Origin: Paeniglutamicibacter sulfureus
GTDB taxonomy: Bacteria > Actinomycetota > Actinomycetes > Actinomycetales > Micrococcaceae
Reading direction: 5' to 3'
Assembly (NCBI RefSeq): GCF_030512175.1
Contig: NZ_JAULBL010000001.1
Span: forward strand, 744,001 to 808,000
Length of the DNA stretch: 64,000 nt
The position numbers were made by a program, and so were the translations under genes. The notes under the pieces were generated by a model. The model saw only the letters and a list, made by a program, of their open reading frames with translations, was not told where the DNA came from and made no database searches. Positions 1 through 8,309 of the stretch are shown piece by piece. How positions within the stretch are numbered: the stretch's first letter is position 1; the number at the start of each line of letters is the position of its first letter.

Positions 1-1191
1 CGCTTCAGCTCCCGGAGCCTATTCATTTTCGCGCTGTCCAGCTTCCTGGTCGGCACCTTGCTCGCGGTCTTCGCGCCAAGCTTCGCGGTGCTGTTGGTCG
101 CCCGCATCATCCAGGCCATCGGCACCGCCATTGTGCTTCCGTTGCTGATGACCACCACCCTGATGCTGGTGCCCGTGCACAAGCGCGGCGCCATCATGGG
201 CCTGAACTCGATCGTCATCTCTGTCGGTCCCGCCATTGGACCGACGGTTTCCGGCGCAATCGTCAACGCCTTCACCTGGCACTACATCTTCATCCTGATG
301 GCACCGCTGGCTGTGGTCATCCTGGTCCTGGGGATCATCTTCATCAAGCTCCCGTCCCACGCCCGCAAGATTCCGCTCGATGTCCTTTCGGTCGTGCTTT
401 CCGCGCTTGCCTTCGGCTTCCTGGTCTACGGCATCTCCAGCCTTGAGCACGCCGCCGACAACCTGGTCGTCACCGTCGCTTCCTTCGCCATCGGACTGGT
501 CGCCCTGGCTTTGTTCATCAAGCGCCAGGTTCGGCTGACCCGCGTCGGCAAGGAGCTGCTGAACCTCACTCCCTTCAAGACCCGCACCTTCACCTTCTCG
601 GTGGTGATGATCATGATCGCGATGGGCACCCTGCTGGGCACCATCGTGATGGTCCCGATCATCCTTGAATCCGGTGCCGGCTTCACCACCCTGTCCATCG
701 GCATGATGCTGCTCCCCGGCGGTCTGGCCCAGGCGGTCGTTGCACCGATCTTCGGGCGCATCTACGACCGTTTCGGTCCCCGCCCGGTCCTCATTCCGGG
801 AGCCGCCATGCTGGCGCTGGGCCAGTGGATGTACGTCACCGTGGATTCCGAGACCGCGCTGTGGATGTTCATGGTCAACCACATCGTCTTCTCCATCGGC
901 CTGGCCCTGCTGATGACCGGTCTGATGTCATCGGCCCTGGCCACTGTTGAGCCTCGCCTCTACGGCCATGGCTCGGCCATTTTCACCACCGGCCAGCAGC
1001 TCGGCGGTGCCATCGGCACCACCATTTTCGTGACAGTCATGTCGCTGCTCGCCGGTTCCAAGATGGAAGCAGGTTCGGATCTGGCCCACGCGCTGTTCTC
1101 CGGCGCGCACGTTGCCTTCATCGTCGGCGCCGTCCTGGCCACCGTTGGCCTGGTGATCTCCCCCTTCGTCAAGGTGGACAAGCAGCGATAG
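1..1191 (+). CDS. MFS drug-efflux-type transporter (DHA2/EmrB-QacA family), 5' truncated by window edge
   Basis: Integral membrane proton-coupled exporter of the 14-helix DHA2 group, expected to expel drugs or other hydrophobic compounds. The frame is open from base 1, so the N-terminus, including the first helices, lies outside the window; 396 residues remain. About ten hydrophobic segments are visible. The stretch with AIGTAIVLPLLMTTT followed by a conserved loop with KRGAIMG and GPAIGPTVSGAIV matches the motif A/motif C region typical of EmrB-like exporters. The final residues KVDKQR are cytosolic and basic. A hairpin follows the stop. Substrate cannot be told from sequence. Confidence 0.9.
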   Translation, partial: RFSSRSLFIFALSSFLVGTLLAVFAPSFAVLLVARIIQAIGTAIVLPLLMTTTLMLVPVHKRGAIMGLNSIVISVGPAIGPTVSGAIVNAFTWHYIFILMAPLAVVILVLGIIFIKLPSHARKIPLDVLSVVLSALAFGFLVYGISSLEHAADNLVVTVASFAIGLVALALFIKRQVRLTRVGKELLNLTPFKTRTFTFSVVMIMIAMGTLLGTIVMVPIILESGAGFTTLSIGMMLLPGGLAQAVVAPIFGRIYDRFGPRPVLIPGAAMLALGQWMYVTVDSETALWMFMVNHIVFSIGLALLMTGLMSSALATVEPRLYGHGSAIFTTGQQLGGAIGTTIFVTVMSLLAGSKMEAGSDLAHALFSGAHVAFIVGAVLATVGLVISPFVKVDKQR

Positions 1192-1220
1192 CGGCAGCAT
1201 CGACCAAAGAGGCTGAACTC

Positions 1221-1251
1221 AGGCCCCGGGCGAACCAATCGTCCGGGGCCT
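1221..1251 (+). terminator. Hairpin downstream of the MFS exporter gene
   Basis: The 9-base arms AGGCCCCGG (1221-1229) and CCGGGGCCT (1243-1251) are perfectly complementary around a 13-base loop, 29 bases after the stop codon. No T-run follows, so it may be a weak or factor-dependent terminator. From 1252 to 1412 I see nothing else. Confidence 0.55.
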
Positions 1252-1412
1252 CGGCACACCCTGAATCTTCGTGTCCTCTTTCCCTATCGGCACGGGACGC
1301 CGACCGGGGATCTTGAACGGATTACCATGGTGGGCGCATTGGGCCGGGGCATGCCCGGGTGACGGAGTCATGTCCCACAAGGCTTCAGGCTTCCTGGGAC
1401 CCTAAAGGCGTC

Positions 1413-1511
1413 CTACAATGCTGAAACGATCCAGATCACCAAGGCAATGGCCACCAGAACTCCCACGATTGTCCATACAAGGCCGCTTCCACGCATGTCC
1501 TTCACTTCCAT
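1413..1511 (-). CDS. Small single-pass membrane protein, 32 residues
   Basis: A short frame with ATG at 1511 and TAG at 1413. The peptide starts MEVKDMRGSGL and then forms one hydrophobic helix (about residues 11-32, WTIVGVLVAIALVIWIVSAL) ending at the C-terminus. This is the layout of small hydrophobic actinobacterial membrane proteins. A purine-rich AAGAGA lies directly before the ATG and GAGAGG about 15 bases upstream, so ribosome binding is not ideal. It stands alone between the MFS exporter and purH. Function unknown. The clean charge-then-helix pattern and lack of any competing frame make it more likely real than chance. Confidence 0.5.
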   Translation of the reverse strand: MEVKDMRGSGLVWTIVGVLVAIALVIWIVSAL

Positions 1512-1915
1512 TCTCTTGGTTGGTACCTCTCATCATCGGCTTACGAAACCCGCATATCAAGGTTTTGCACTGTGGTGCGCATGGCGCTCAACCTGATTTC
1601 ACCGACACAGTGGATCGCTCGTTTTCCTCACCATCGCATGACGCGATCTGCTCTCTTGGCGCGATGCTGCGGGCTGTGCGGATCGGGATAACCTCGACCA
1701 GTGACCGAATCCGCCGCGCGGGTTCGGTGATGCATGGCAAGTTCCTGATCGACTGCCAGAACCGATGTGCTCGGACAAGTGAACGTTGAGACCAAGTACC
1801 TCCCGGCAAACCAGGCAAACGGTGTGGAGACCAGCTCGGGAAATTGAAGAAGGCATTTGTTCGGGACCATATGTCTTCCGGTTTCCCCGCATCCAAACGA
1901 CGGCTTAAACGGAAA
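1512..1915. other. Gene-free stretch between small membrane protein and purH terminator
   Basis: Several short overlapping open frames exist on both strands, but none has a convincing start, family motif or codon bias. I see no repeat or RNA gene. It probably holds the promoter of the 32-residue protein on the minus strand at its left edge. Confidence 0.5.
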
Positions 1916-1960
1916 GCTGCCGCCGGCGTTTGCCCCTGAAGGCGAAACGCCGGCGGCAGC
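1916..1960 (-). terminator. Intrinsic terminator of purH
   Basis: Perfect 16-bp stem: GCTGCCGCCGGCGTTT (1916-1931) pairs with AAACGCCGGCGGCAGC (1945-1960) around a 13-base loop, 14 bases beyond the purH stop on the minus strand. On that strand it is followed by TTTCCGTTT, a weak U-tract. Confidence 0.85.
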
Positions 1961-1974
1961 CGGATCACTTGTTC

Positions 1975-3642
1975 CTAGTGGAAGAAGTGGCGTGCTCCGG
2001 TGAAGTACATGGTGATGCCCGCTGCGTTTGCTGCAGCAATGACCTCTTCATCACGGACCGAACCGCCGGGCTGCACCACTGCGCGCACACCGGCGTCCAG
2101 CAGGATCTGCAGGCCGTCGGCGAACGGGAAGAACGCATCCGAGGCTGCAACGGCGCCCTTGGCACGCTGTGCCGAGACGCCCTCGGCGCCCGAGGCCCCG
2201 CCCGCGGCATCCACGGTGGACTCGACGGTGACGCCCAGGGTGTTGGCGCGCTCGACCGCAAGCTTGCAGGAATCCACGCGGTTGACCTGGCCCATGCCGA
2301 TGCCCACGGCGGCGCCGTTGTTGGCCAGCAGGATGGCGTTGGACTTCGCGGCACGCACAGCGGTCCAGGCGAAGGCCAAATCGGCCAGGGTGGCCTCGTC
2401 GGCAGCCTCGCCGGCCGCAAGGGTCCAGTTCGCCGGGTCGTCGCCGTCGGCGTCGACCTTGTCGGACACCTGGACCAGCACGCCGCCGGAAACCTGGCGG
2501 ATTTCGGCCGGGTAACGGCCGTAGCCCTCGGGCAGTGCCAGCAAGCGGATGTTCTTCTTCTTGGAGAGGATCTCCACGGCTTCGGGTTCGAAGGCCGGAG
2601 CGATGACGACCTCGGTGAAGATGTCCTTGACCGTGTTGGCCATGCCCGCGGTCACGGTGCGGTTTGCGGCAATGACGCCGCCGAAGGCCGAAAGCGGATC
2701 GGTGGCGTGCGCCTTGGCGTGCGCGTCGGCGATCGGGTCCGCGGCATCGGCGGAGGCCACTGCGACGCCGCAGGGGTTGGCGTGCTTGATGACCGCAACT
2801 GCCGGTGCATCGAAGTCGAAGGCGGCGCGCAGCGCTGCATCGGCGTCGACGTAGTTGTTGTAGCTCATGGCCTTGCCGTGCAGCTGGTCGGCCTGGGCGA
2901 TGCCCGCCGGGGCGGCCTTGTCCACGTAGAGGGCTGCCTGCTGGTGCGGGTTTTCGCCGTAGCGCAGGACCTCTGAGCGTTCCAGGGCCAGGCCCGAGTA
3001 CGCGGGCCAGTCGATGACTCCGTCGCCGTCCTCGTCGAGGAACTGTGCCGCGGTCCACGAGGCGACAGCGGTGTCATAGGCGGCGGTGTGTGCAAAGGCC
3101 TTGGCGGCCAAGCGCTGGCGGGACTTCAGGTCGAAGCCGCCGGCCGCGGCCGCCGCAATGACGGCGCCGTAGGCGGCGGGGTCCACGACGATGGACACGG
3201 CGGCGTGGTTCTTGGCCGCCGAGCGCACCATGGCAGGGCCCCCAATGTCGATCTGCTCCACGACGTCGTCCATGGCGGCGCCGGAGCGCACGGTGTCGAC
3301 GAATGGGTAGAGGTTCACCACTACCAAGTCGAAGGCCTCGATCTGCATGTCTTCGAGGGTCTTCATGTGCTCCGGGACGCGGCGGTCGGCCAGGATGCCG
3401 CCGTGCACGCGCGGGTGCAGGGTCTTGACGCGGCCGTCAAGCATCTCCGGCGAGCCGGTGACTTCCTCGACCTCGGAGACCGGGATCCCCGCGGCCGCAA
3501 TGCGCTTGGCGGTGGAGCCGGTGGAAACCAGTGCGACGCCTGCCGCATGCAGGCCCGCTGCCAGCTCCTCCAATCCGCTCTTGTCGTAGACGGAAATCAG
3601 TGCCCGGCGAATCGGGACGCGATCAAGGACGGTCTGGCTCAC
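1975..3642 (-). CDS. purH: Bifunctional AICAR formyltransferase / IMP cyclohydrolase PurH
   Basis: Cytosolic enzyme for the last two steps of de novo IMP synthesis: it formylates AICAR with 10-formyl-tetrahydrofolate and closes the ring. At 555 residues it is slightly longer than the usual 510-530. The N-terminal MGS-like cyclohydrolase domain (about 10-150) starts with [17 protein letters not shown] and carries [13 protein letters not shown]; the formyltransferase domain carries the signature KHANPCG and the C-terminal FPFADGL and [10 protein letters not shown] motifs. The start is a GTG with GGGAG seven bases upstream. Just upstream, 3655-3662 and 3693-3700 form an 8-bp inverted repeat in the probable leader. 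The usual partner purN is not adjacent but 7.7 kb away at 11359. Confidence 0.97.
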   Translation of the reverse strand: MSQTVLDRVPIRRALISVYDKSGLEELAAGLHAAGVALVSTGSTAKRIAAAGIPVSEVEEVTGSPEMLDGRVKTLHPRVHGGILADRRVPEHMKTLEDMQIEAFDLVVVNLYPFVDTVRSGAAMDDVVEQIDIGGPAMVRSAAKNHAAVSIVVDPAAYGAVIAAAAAGGFDLKSRQRLAAKAFAHTAAYDTAVASWTAAQFLDEDGDGVIDWPAYSGLALERSEVLRYGENPHQQAALYVDKAAPAGIAQADQLHGKAMSYNNYVDADAALRAAFDFDAPAVAVIKHANPCGVAVASADAADPIADAHAKAHATDPLSAFGGVIAANRTVTAGMANTVKDIFTEVVIAPAFEPEAVEILSKKKNIRLLALPEGYGRYPAEIRQVSGGVLVQVSDKVDADGDDPANWTLAAGEAADEATLADLAFAWTAVRAAKSNAILLANNGAAVGIGMGQVNRVDSCKLAVERANTLGVTVESTVDAAGGASGAEGVSAQRAKGAVAASDAFFPFADGLQILLDAGVRAVVQPGGSVRDEEVIAAANAAGITMYFTGARHFFH

Positions 3643-3730
3643 AAAAGTCTCCCAGGGTGCGGTTTGAGGGGGGTGCTATGCCCCATCTTATCCCGCACCC
3701 AGTTGGGGGACTTCTTGTGTGGCGCGGTGG

Positions 3731-4255
3731 TTACTTGATCATCTCCCCCGCGGGAGTGACTACGTACCAGACGTCGTTCAGGCCCTGGCCCAATACATCG
3801 CCCGGCTTGGTGTCCTTGGCGAAGTAGTACAGCGGCATGCCGTTGAGCGTGAGGTGCTTCTCACCCTCGGGGCTGTCGATGGTCCCGACTTCGCCGGTGA
3901 CGCCCTCCACCACGGGGGTGTCTCCGCTGGCCACCGCGATCGGCCATGCGACCAGGCAGTCGCCGGTGCACGCGCTGGTGGTGGTGTCCTTCTTGTCCTT
4001 GGTGAAGTAGTAGAGGCTCATCCCTTCACCGTCCACGACAATGGTGCCCAGGCTGGATTCGCCGGTCATCAGGTCGGGCGTTGAAGCCGCAGGGCTCGAA
4101 GCCGCGGCACTGGTCTCGGCCGGCGCCGTCGTTGCCGCCGTGCCCGGGGCTGCCGGAGAGTCGTCGTCGCCGGAAGCACAGCCGGAAAGCAGCAATGCGG
4201 CACCCAGCAGGACCGCAGCTGAAGACGCGAACGCCTTGTGATGAATACGGTTCAT
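3731..4255 (-). CDS. Secreted lipoprotein with Lipoprotein_15 (PF03640) repeats
   Basis: A 174-residue lipoprotein of unknown function. ATG at 4255 follows AAGGAATT and gives a proper signal peptide: MNRIHHK, a hydrophobic core and the lipobox LLLSGC with the lipidated Cys at residue 26. A Ser/Ala/Thr/Pro linker follows. Two tandem copies of the PF03640 repeat then appear, with the typical phrases MSLYYFTKDKKDTTTSACTGDCLVAWP and MPLYYFAKDTKPGDVLGQGLNDVWYVV. The gene is transcribed away from an ECF sigma/anti-sigma pair, and this repeat family is often found beside ECF sigma factors, so it may be a target of that sigma factor. A longer in-frame start at 4327 would destroy the signal peptide and is unlikely. 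Confidence 0.93.
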   Translation of the reverse strand: MNRIHHKAFASSAAVLLGAALLLSGCASGDDDSPAAPGTAATTAPAETSAAASSPAASTPDLMTGESSLGTIVVDGEGMSLYYFTKDKKDTTTSACTGDCLVAWPIAVASGDTPVVEGVTGEVGTIDSPEGEKHLTLNGMPLYYFAKDTKPGDVLGQGLNDVWYVVTPAGEMIK

Positions 4256-4361
4256 GATGCAATTCCTTACACTCGAAGGGCGAAACGGCACCCCGATTCC
4301 ACGGGGCCAGAGCGCCCCGGGGAACATTCGGGCAGAACCGAGAGGGAACTCTTACCAGCTA

Positions 4362-4456
4362 AGACGCATCGACCGGGGACAAGGTTCATGCTTTTCAGAA
4401 CTTTTTTTGCGCATACTTGAATCATGGTTGAACCGTTTGCAGTCCCGATGCGTCTC
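4362..4456. promoter_or_regulatory. Divergent promoter region with paired 10-bp inverted repeat
   Basis: In the gap between the lipoprotein and sigma genes, AGACGCATCG (4362-4371) and CGATGCGTCT (4447-4456) are perfect inverse copies 75 bases apart. GGGAAC occurs at 4319-4324 and again at 4344-4349, resembling ECF -35 boxes. The arrangement suggests a shared control region, but no binding protein can be named. Confidence 0.35.
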
Positions 4457-4469
4457 AGTTGGTGACCCG

Positions 4470-5003
4470 ATGTTTCCGAAACGACTCACTGGAGCCCATG
4501 TGCCACTCGATGCGCAAGTGGTGTCGGACATCTACCGCGACCACGGAGACGCCCTGCGACGCTTCGTCCTGCGTGTAGCCAACGACCGGGACGAGGCCGA
4601 CGACGTCGTGCAGGAAACCGTGCTCAAGGTGTGGAAGACCGCACCGGAGCTGACCGGTTCGCTGCGCAGCTACCTGTTTGCCACCGCCCGCAACGTGATC
4701 ATCGACAGACACCGCCGGGCCGCGGCGCGGATTTCCGCAACCGCGCTCGGCGCGCAGGATCCGGAAGGCCCGGGCGTGCCTGTGGGCATGGAAGCTGTTT
4801 TGGACAGAATTCTCATGGAGGAGGCTTTGCTGCGTTTGACCCTCGAACACCGGCAGGTGGTGATCCACATGCATTATCTGGGCTCCACCGTGGCCCAAAC
4901 GGCATCGAGCCTGGGGATCCCCCAGGGCACGGTGAAATCACGGGCGTACTACGCCATGCGGGCCCTGCGCGGGATCCTGGCGGAAATGGGAGTGGAACAG
5001 TGA
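4470..5003 (+). CDS. ECF RNA polymerase sigma factor
   Basis: Alternative sigma factor of the extracytoplasmic-function class, 178 residues. Region 2 (about 25-90) has IYRDHGDALRRFVLRVANDRDEADDVVQETVLKVWK and the LRSYLFATARNVIIDRHRR recognition helix; region 4 (about 115-170) has YLGSTVAQTASSLGIPQGTVKSRAYYAMRALRG. The start could also be the GTG at 4500, which has GGAG at a good 5-base spacing and gives 168 residues; I list the ATG. The stop overlaps the next start in a GTGA junction, so sigma and anti-sigma are translationally coupled. The divergent lipoprotein is the obvious candidate target. Confidence 0.93.
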   Translation: MFPKRLTGAHVPLDAQVVSDIYRDHGDALRRFVLRVANDRDEADDVVQETVLKVWKTAPELTGSLRSYLFATARNVIIDRHRRAAARISATALGAQDPEGPGVPVGMEAVLDRILMEEALLRLTLEHRQVVIHMHYLGSTVAQTASSLGIPQGTVKSRAYYAMRALRGILAEMGVEQ

Positions 5004-5668
5004 ACGAGCACATGAACCTGGGTGCCTACGTGCTGGGCGGACTCGACGCCGACGAGACACGGGCCTTCGAGGCGCATCTTGCCGGCTGTGGGCAGTGCCG
5101 CCAGGAACTCTCCCTCTTCGCCCCGGTGTCGACGAGGCTTGGCGCTTTGGACGCGCAAGACGCCCGCGCCTTGCTGTTCGGGGACCACGCCATCCCGGAG
5201 GAAGGCCCCGGAGCCAGTCTCCTGGACCGGTTGCGGGAGAGGCGGCGAACCCGGCGGATCCTGTTGGGGTCGGCGGCAGCGGCGGCTGTCGCTGCATCAG
5301 TTGCCGGAGGCGTCTTCCTGGCACCCGTGCTGCGACCGGCACCGGCCCCGGATGCCACCTACGAGGTGGTCTCGGCAGCGGGACCGCGCGTGGACCTGGG
5401 ACTCAATGCCAAGGCCTGGGGCACCGAGCTCCAATTCAGGGGAACCGAGTTGCCCACCAGCGGGACGCTGTCCTTGTGGGTGGTGGACGAATCGGGGGAA
5501 GTCGACCGTGCCAGCTCCTGGAACGCCACCAAGACGGGCACTGCCCGCGTGAGCGGCGCGGTGCCCACCGAAATGGGGAGAATTTCTGCGATCCAGCTGC
5601 GCGACGTGGACTCCAGGATCCTCGCGGAGCTCAAGCTTCCCGGGGATCCTTCGAGCCTGTCGAGCTAA
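5000..5668 (+). CDS. Zinc-type anti-sigma factor, membrane anchored
   Basis: Inner-membrane regulator that should sequester the upstream ECF sigma factor. It starts with GTG inside the sigma stop codon (GTGA) and has 222 residues. The N-terminal cytosolic part carries the zinc anti-sigma (ZAS) signature H26-x3-C30-x2-C33 in a putative zinc-finger helix. One membrane helix follows at about 88-110, preceded by the basic RERRRTRR. The extracytoplasmic C-terminal part resembles the RskA C-domain: it has a WVVDESGEVDRASSW segment and ends LAELKLPGDPSSLSS. It overlaps the convergent DUF4303 gene by four bases. Confidence 0.92.
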   Translation: MNEHMNLGAYVLGGLDADETRAFEAHLAGCGQCRQELSLFAPVSTRLGALDAQDARALLFGDHAIPEEGPGASLLDRLRERRRTRRILLGSAAAAAVAASVAGGVFLAPVLRPAPAPDATYEVVSAAGPRVDLGLNAKAWGTELQFRGTELPTSGTLSLWVVDESGEVDRASSWNATKTGTARVSGAVPTEMGRISAIQLRDVDSRILAELKLPGDPSSLSS

Positions 5669-6426
5669 TGCGCGAGTTCCGGGAAGTGCTTGGCCAGCTG
5701 GGATTCAGTGAGGCACCTGCGCAGGAGCGCATCGCCGTGCTCCTCGTCGGAGAGGTAGACCACCACATCCGAGTTTCGACCCACGGCCAGGGCGGAGCGC
5801 AGTGACTCGGTGACGCGGATGAGCATTTCGTAGTACAGGCGGTTGGTCCGTTCCCATCCGTGGTCCTTGGCCACGTCGGTCAACGCCTGGCTCCACAGCG
5901 CCGTGGCCGATTCGTCAAAGAGCTCGATGGGGCTCCACTGCCAATCCGAGGGGTTCCACTTTGAGGAATAGTAGCCCTGTTCGGCATCGGAGGTCAGGGC
6001 GTCGAATTCCTTGAGCACCGCGTCAATGTCTTCGTCGTCGTCATCCTCGTCCACGTAAACGTCGTCATCCTCGTCGTCATCGTCCGAGTCATCGTCATTG
6101 GTGTCGTCGTTGTCATGCAGATGGACGTCCCGGTCGGACCCGTCATCGTCGGCATCGGGGCGTTCTTCGAAGTCTTCGGCTTCGTCCTCGTCCTCGAAGT
6201 CCTCGGCATCCGGTTCCTCGACGTTGACGCTGAGGGCACGGGTCAGGGCTTCTTCGGAGTTCAGTGCGAGCACGGGCAAATCGATGTGGTCGGTTTCGTC
6301 GGCGCTCACCCCGTCGAGGGCAATGGCATAGAACACTTCGTCCGGGTGACGGTCAATTATTTCCTCCGCCTGGCGAAGAGCCGACACCCGTATCGCCTCT
6401 TCGAGAGCGGTCCAATCTACTCCCAT
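5665..6426 (-). CDS. DUF4303-like protein with a long Asp/Glu-rich insert
   Basis: Cytosolic protein of unknown function, 253 residues. The first 65 residues (start MGVDWTALEEAIRVSALR, then HPDEVFYAIALDG) and the last 110 (SKWNPSDWQWSPIEL, YLSDEEHGDALLRRCLTES) look like the two halves of a DUF4303 domain. Between them, about residues 70-136 (6019-6219) are almost entirely Asp and Glu, with a few His and Asn. The insert is low-complexity, probably disordered, and may be phase-variable in length or bind cations. The stop codon overlaps that of the anti-sigma gene. No operon partner. Its strongly negative charge contrasts with all neighbours. Confidence 0.8.
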   Translation of the reverse strand: MGVDWTALEEAIRVSALRQAEEIIDRHPDEVFYAIALDGVSADETDHIDLPVLALNSEEALTRALSVNVEEPDAEDFEDEDEAEDFEERPDADDDGSDRDVHLHDNDDTNDDDSDDDDEDDDVYVDEDDDDEDIDAVLKEFDALTSDAEQGYYSSKWNPSDWQWSPIELFDESATALWSQALTDVAKDHGWERTNRLYYEMLIRVTESLRSALAVGRNSDVVVYLSDEEHGDALLRRCLTESQLAKHFPELAH

Positions 6427-6689
6427 ATCCAGAGCCTACCCCGGGTTGCCCCGCACCGGAACAGCCCCGGCACAAGGGGCTTCGCCGAATTTTCCCGGGC
6501 CGAAAAGATGCCGATCCACGAAACGCCAAGCCACAAAATGTCAAGGGCTATTCTGTGGTTTGCCGATTCAGCGCGTAGCGTTGTTGCTGGCGCCGGAGCA
6601 CGTTTTCCGCCGGTGCCGCAATTGCCACATTGTTGCCGCGGTTGGACCCGTCCCGCGCCAGACCGCTCCTGTCCGAAAGCCAAGCCCAG

Positions 6690-8039
6690 ATGAACAATTA
6701 CTTGAAGCTACCCACCGGCGAGTCGGTCGTCCAGAACCTCCCGTGGAAGTGGGGCGTGCAAGGGAAGATCTTCATCATTGGCGGACTCGGGTTCATGTTC
6801 GACGCCTGGGATGTCACGCTCAATGGCGCCTTGATCCCCTTGGTCGCCGCGGAGTGGGGCCTGGACAGGACCACCGCGGCGCTGCTGGGCACCGGAAACC
6901 TGCTGGGCATGGCCCTGGGCGCCTTCCTCTGGGGAACCATCGCGGACAAGATCGGCCGTAAGAAGGCCTTTACCTGGACACTGTTGATCTTCTCGATCTT
7001 CACCGTTGCCGGCGCCCTGGCCCCGAGCTTTGCATGGTTTGTGGCCTTCCGCTTCATCGCCGGGGTGGGACTGGGCGGCTGCATCCCGGTGGACTACGCT
7101 CTGGTGGGTGAATTCACGCCCGCCAAGCAACGCGGCCGGGTACTCACGGCCATGGACGGCTGGTGGCCGGTGGGCGCAGCCCTCTCATTCTTCATTTCCG
7201 GTTGGGTCCAGGCGACCACCGGAAACTGGCGGCTCATCCTGGCAGTCATGGTGCTCCCTGCATTGATGGTCTTCTGGGTCCGCCGCAGCGTTCCGGAGTC
7301 CCCGCTCTATCTGGTCCGCAAGGGCCAGCGGGATGAGGCGGCGAGGGTCATTGACGACCTGGTCGCCCGCACCGGGGTACCCGCACAGTCCTACACCCTT
7401 CCGGAACCGGAGGCCGCCCCTCGATTGTCCCCCGGCTCCTGGCTTGAGCAGCTCGTGAAGATCTGGCGTTTCAGCCCACGGATCACCCTGGTTTCGTGGT
7501 CGCTGTTCCTAACCATCCTGCTGGTCTACTACCTGGCCCTGACGTGGATGCCGTCGATCCTGGCGGACACGGGCATGGTGCAGTCCACCGCGTTCTTCAT
7601 GACGTCGGTGATGGCCCTGATGGGCCTGATCGGCGTGGTCATTGCCGCACTGTTGGTGGAGCGGGTCGGCCGCAAGTGGTTGCTGGGCATCACCGGTCCG
7701 TTGTCAGCCCTCATCCTGGTCATGGTCGCGGTGACACTCAATGCACCCGCGTTGGCGCTGCTCTGGTTGCTGGTCTTTGGTGTAGTCGTACAGATCGCCA
7801 TCCCGGTGCTGTACGCCTACGTGTCCGAGCTTTACCCGACCGAGCTGCGCGGGTCGGGCTTCGGCTGGGCATCTTCGTTCAGCCGCCTGGGCGCCGGATT
7901 CGGACCGCTGCTCTTCGCCTCATTGTGGCCGGTGGTTGGACTGGGCAATTTGTTCATGGCGGCAGGGGTCCTGGTGCTGGGCGCTGTCATCCTGATGGCA
8001 TTCTTCGCCCCCGAGACCAAGGGCCGGGCCCTACAGTAG
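6690..8039 (+). CDS. MFS transporter, aromatic-acid or sugar symporter type
   Basis: Twelve-helix major facilitator, 449 residues from ATG 6690. The loop 2-3 motif ADKIGRKKAF, the loop 4-5 segment GFTPAKQRGRVLTAMDGWWPVG-like region, PESPLYLVRKGQRDEA in the central loop and YVSELYPTELRGSGFG in the second half are those of the sugar/metabolite-H+ symporter group that includes benzoate and 4-hydroxybenzoate carriers. FDAWDVTLNGALIPL in helix 1 has the acidic residue typical of aromatic acid carriers. An in-frame ATG at 6630 adds 20 residues with no membrane or family character, so the shorter start is preferred although its ribosome site is weak. Substrate unproven. Confidence 0.9.
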   Translation: MNNYLKLPTGESVVQNLPWKWGVQGKIFIIGGLGFMFDAWDVTLNGALIPLVAAEWGLDRTTAALLGTGNLLGMALGAFLWGTIADKIGRKKAFTWTLLIFSIFTVAGALAPSFAWFVAFRFIAGVGLGGCIPVDYALVGEFTPAKQRGRVLTAMDGWWPVGAALSFFISGWVQATTGNWRLILAVMVLPALMVFWVRRSVPESPLYLVRKGQRDEAARVIDDLVARTGVPAQSYTLPEPEAAPRLSPGSWLEQLVKIWRFSPRITLVSWSLFLTILLVYYLALTWMPSILADTGMVQSTAFFMTSVMALMGLIGVVIAALLVERVGRKWLLGITGPLSALILVMVAVTLNAPALALLWLLVFGVVVQIAIPVLYAYVSELYPTELRGSGFGWASSFSRLGAGFGPLLFASLWPVVGLGNLFMAAGVLVLGAVILMAFFAPETKGRALQ

Positions 8040-8046
8040 AGTCCGG

Positions 8047-8065
8047 TCCACTGCCTTGCAGTGGA
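8047..8065 (+). terminator. Hairpin after MFS transporter
   Basis: TCCACTGC (8047-8054) pairs perfectly with GCAGTGGA (8058-8065) around a 3-base loop, 8 bases after the stop. The rest of the 270-base gap to the mannosidase shows no other feature I can support. Confidence 0.45.
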
Positions 8066-8309
8066 TTCCGAACCACCCCTGTGGCCCCTGGGCCTGCCCA
8101 GAGCGCCCGGTATGCTGCCGGAGCTATCGGTTAGTCTGGATTCATAGGTCAACTCCCCGAATTTCCGCGAAGTCTGCGGCATCACAAGATGAGGCCGCAG
8201 GACGTCGGAGCCCGCAGTCTCAATTGGGCTGCGAAGCGCCGGCCAATGCCCCACACCGCTTTTTCCGAGCAAGGATTCATCAAGGGCCAAAGCCCGGCGA
8301 AAGGCATCC

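Noticed and set aside
1588-1968. Overlapping minus-strand frames upstream of the 32-residue protein.
   Set aside because: Three frames are open at once, none with codon bias; the largest runs through the purH terminator.
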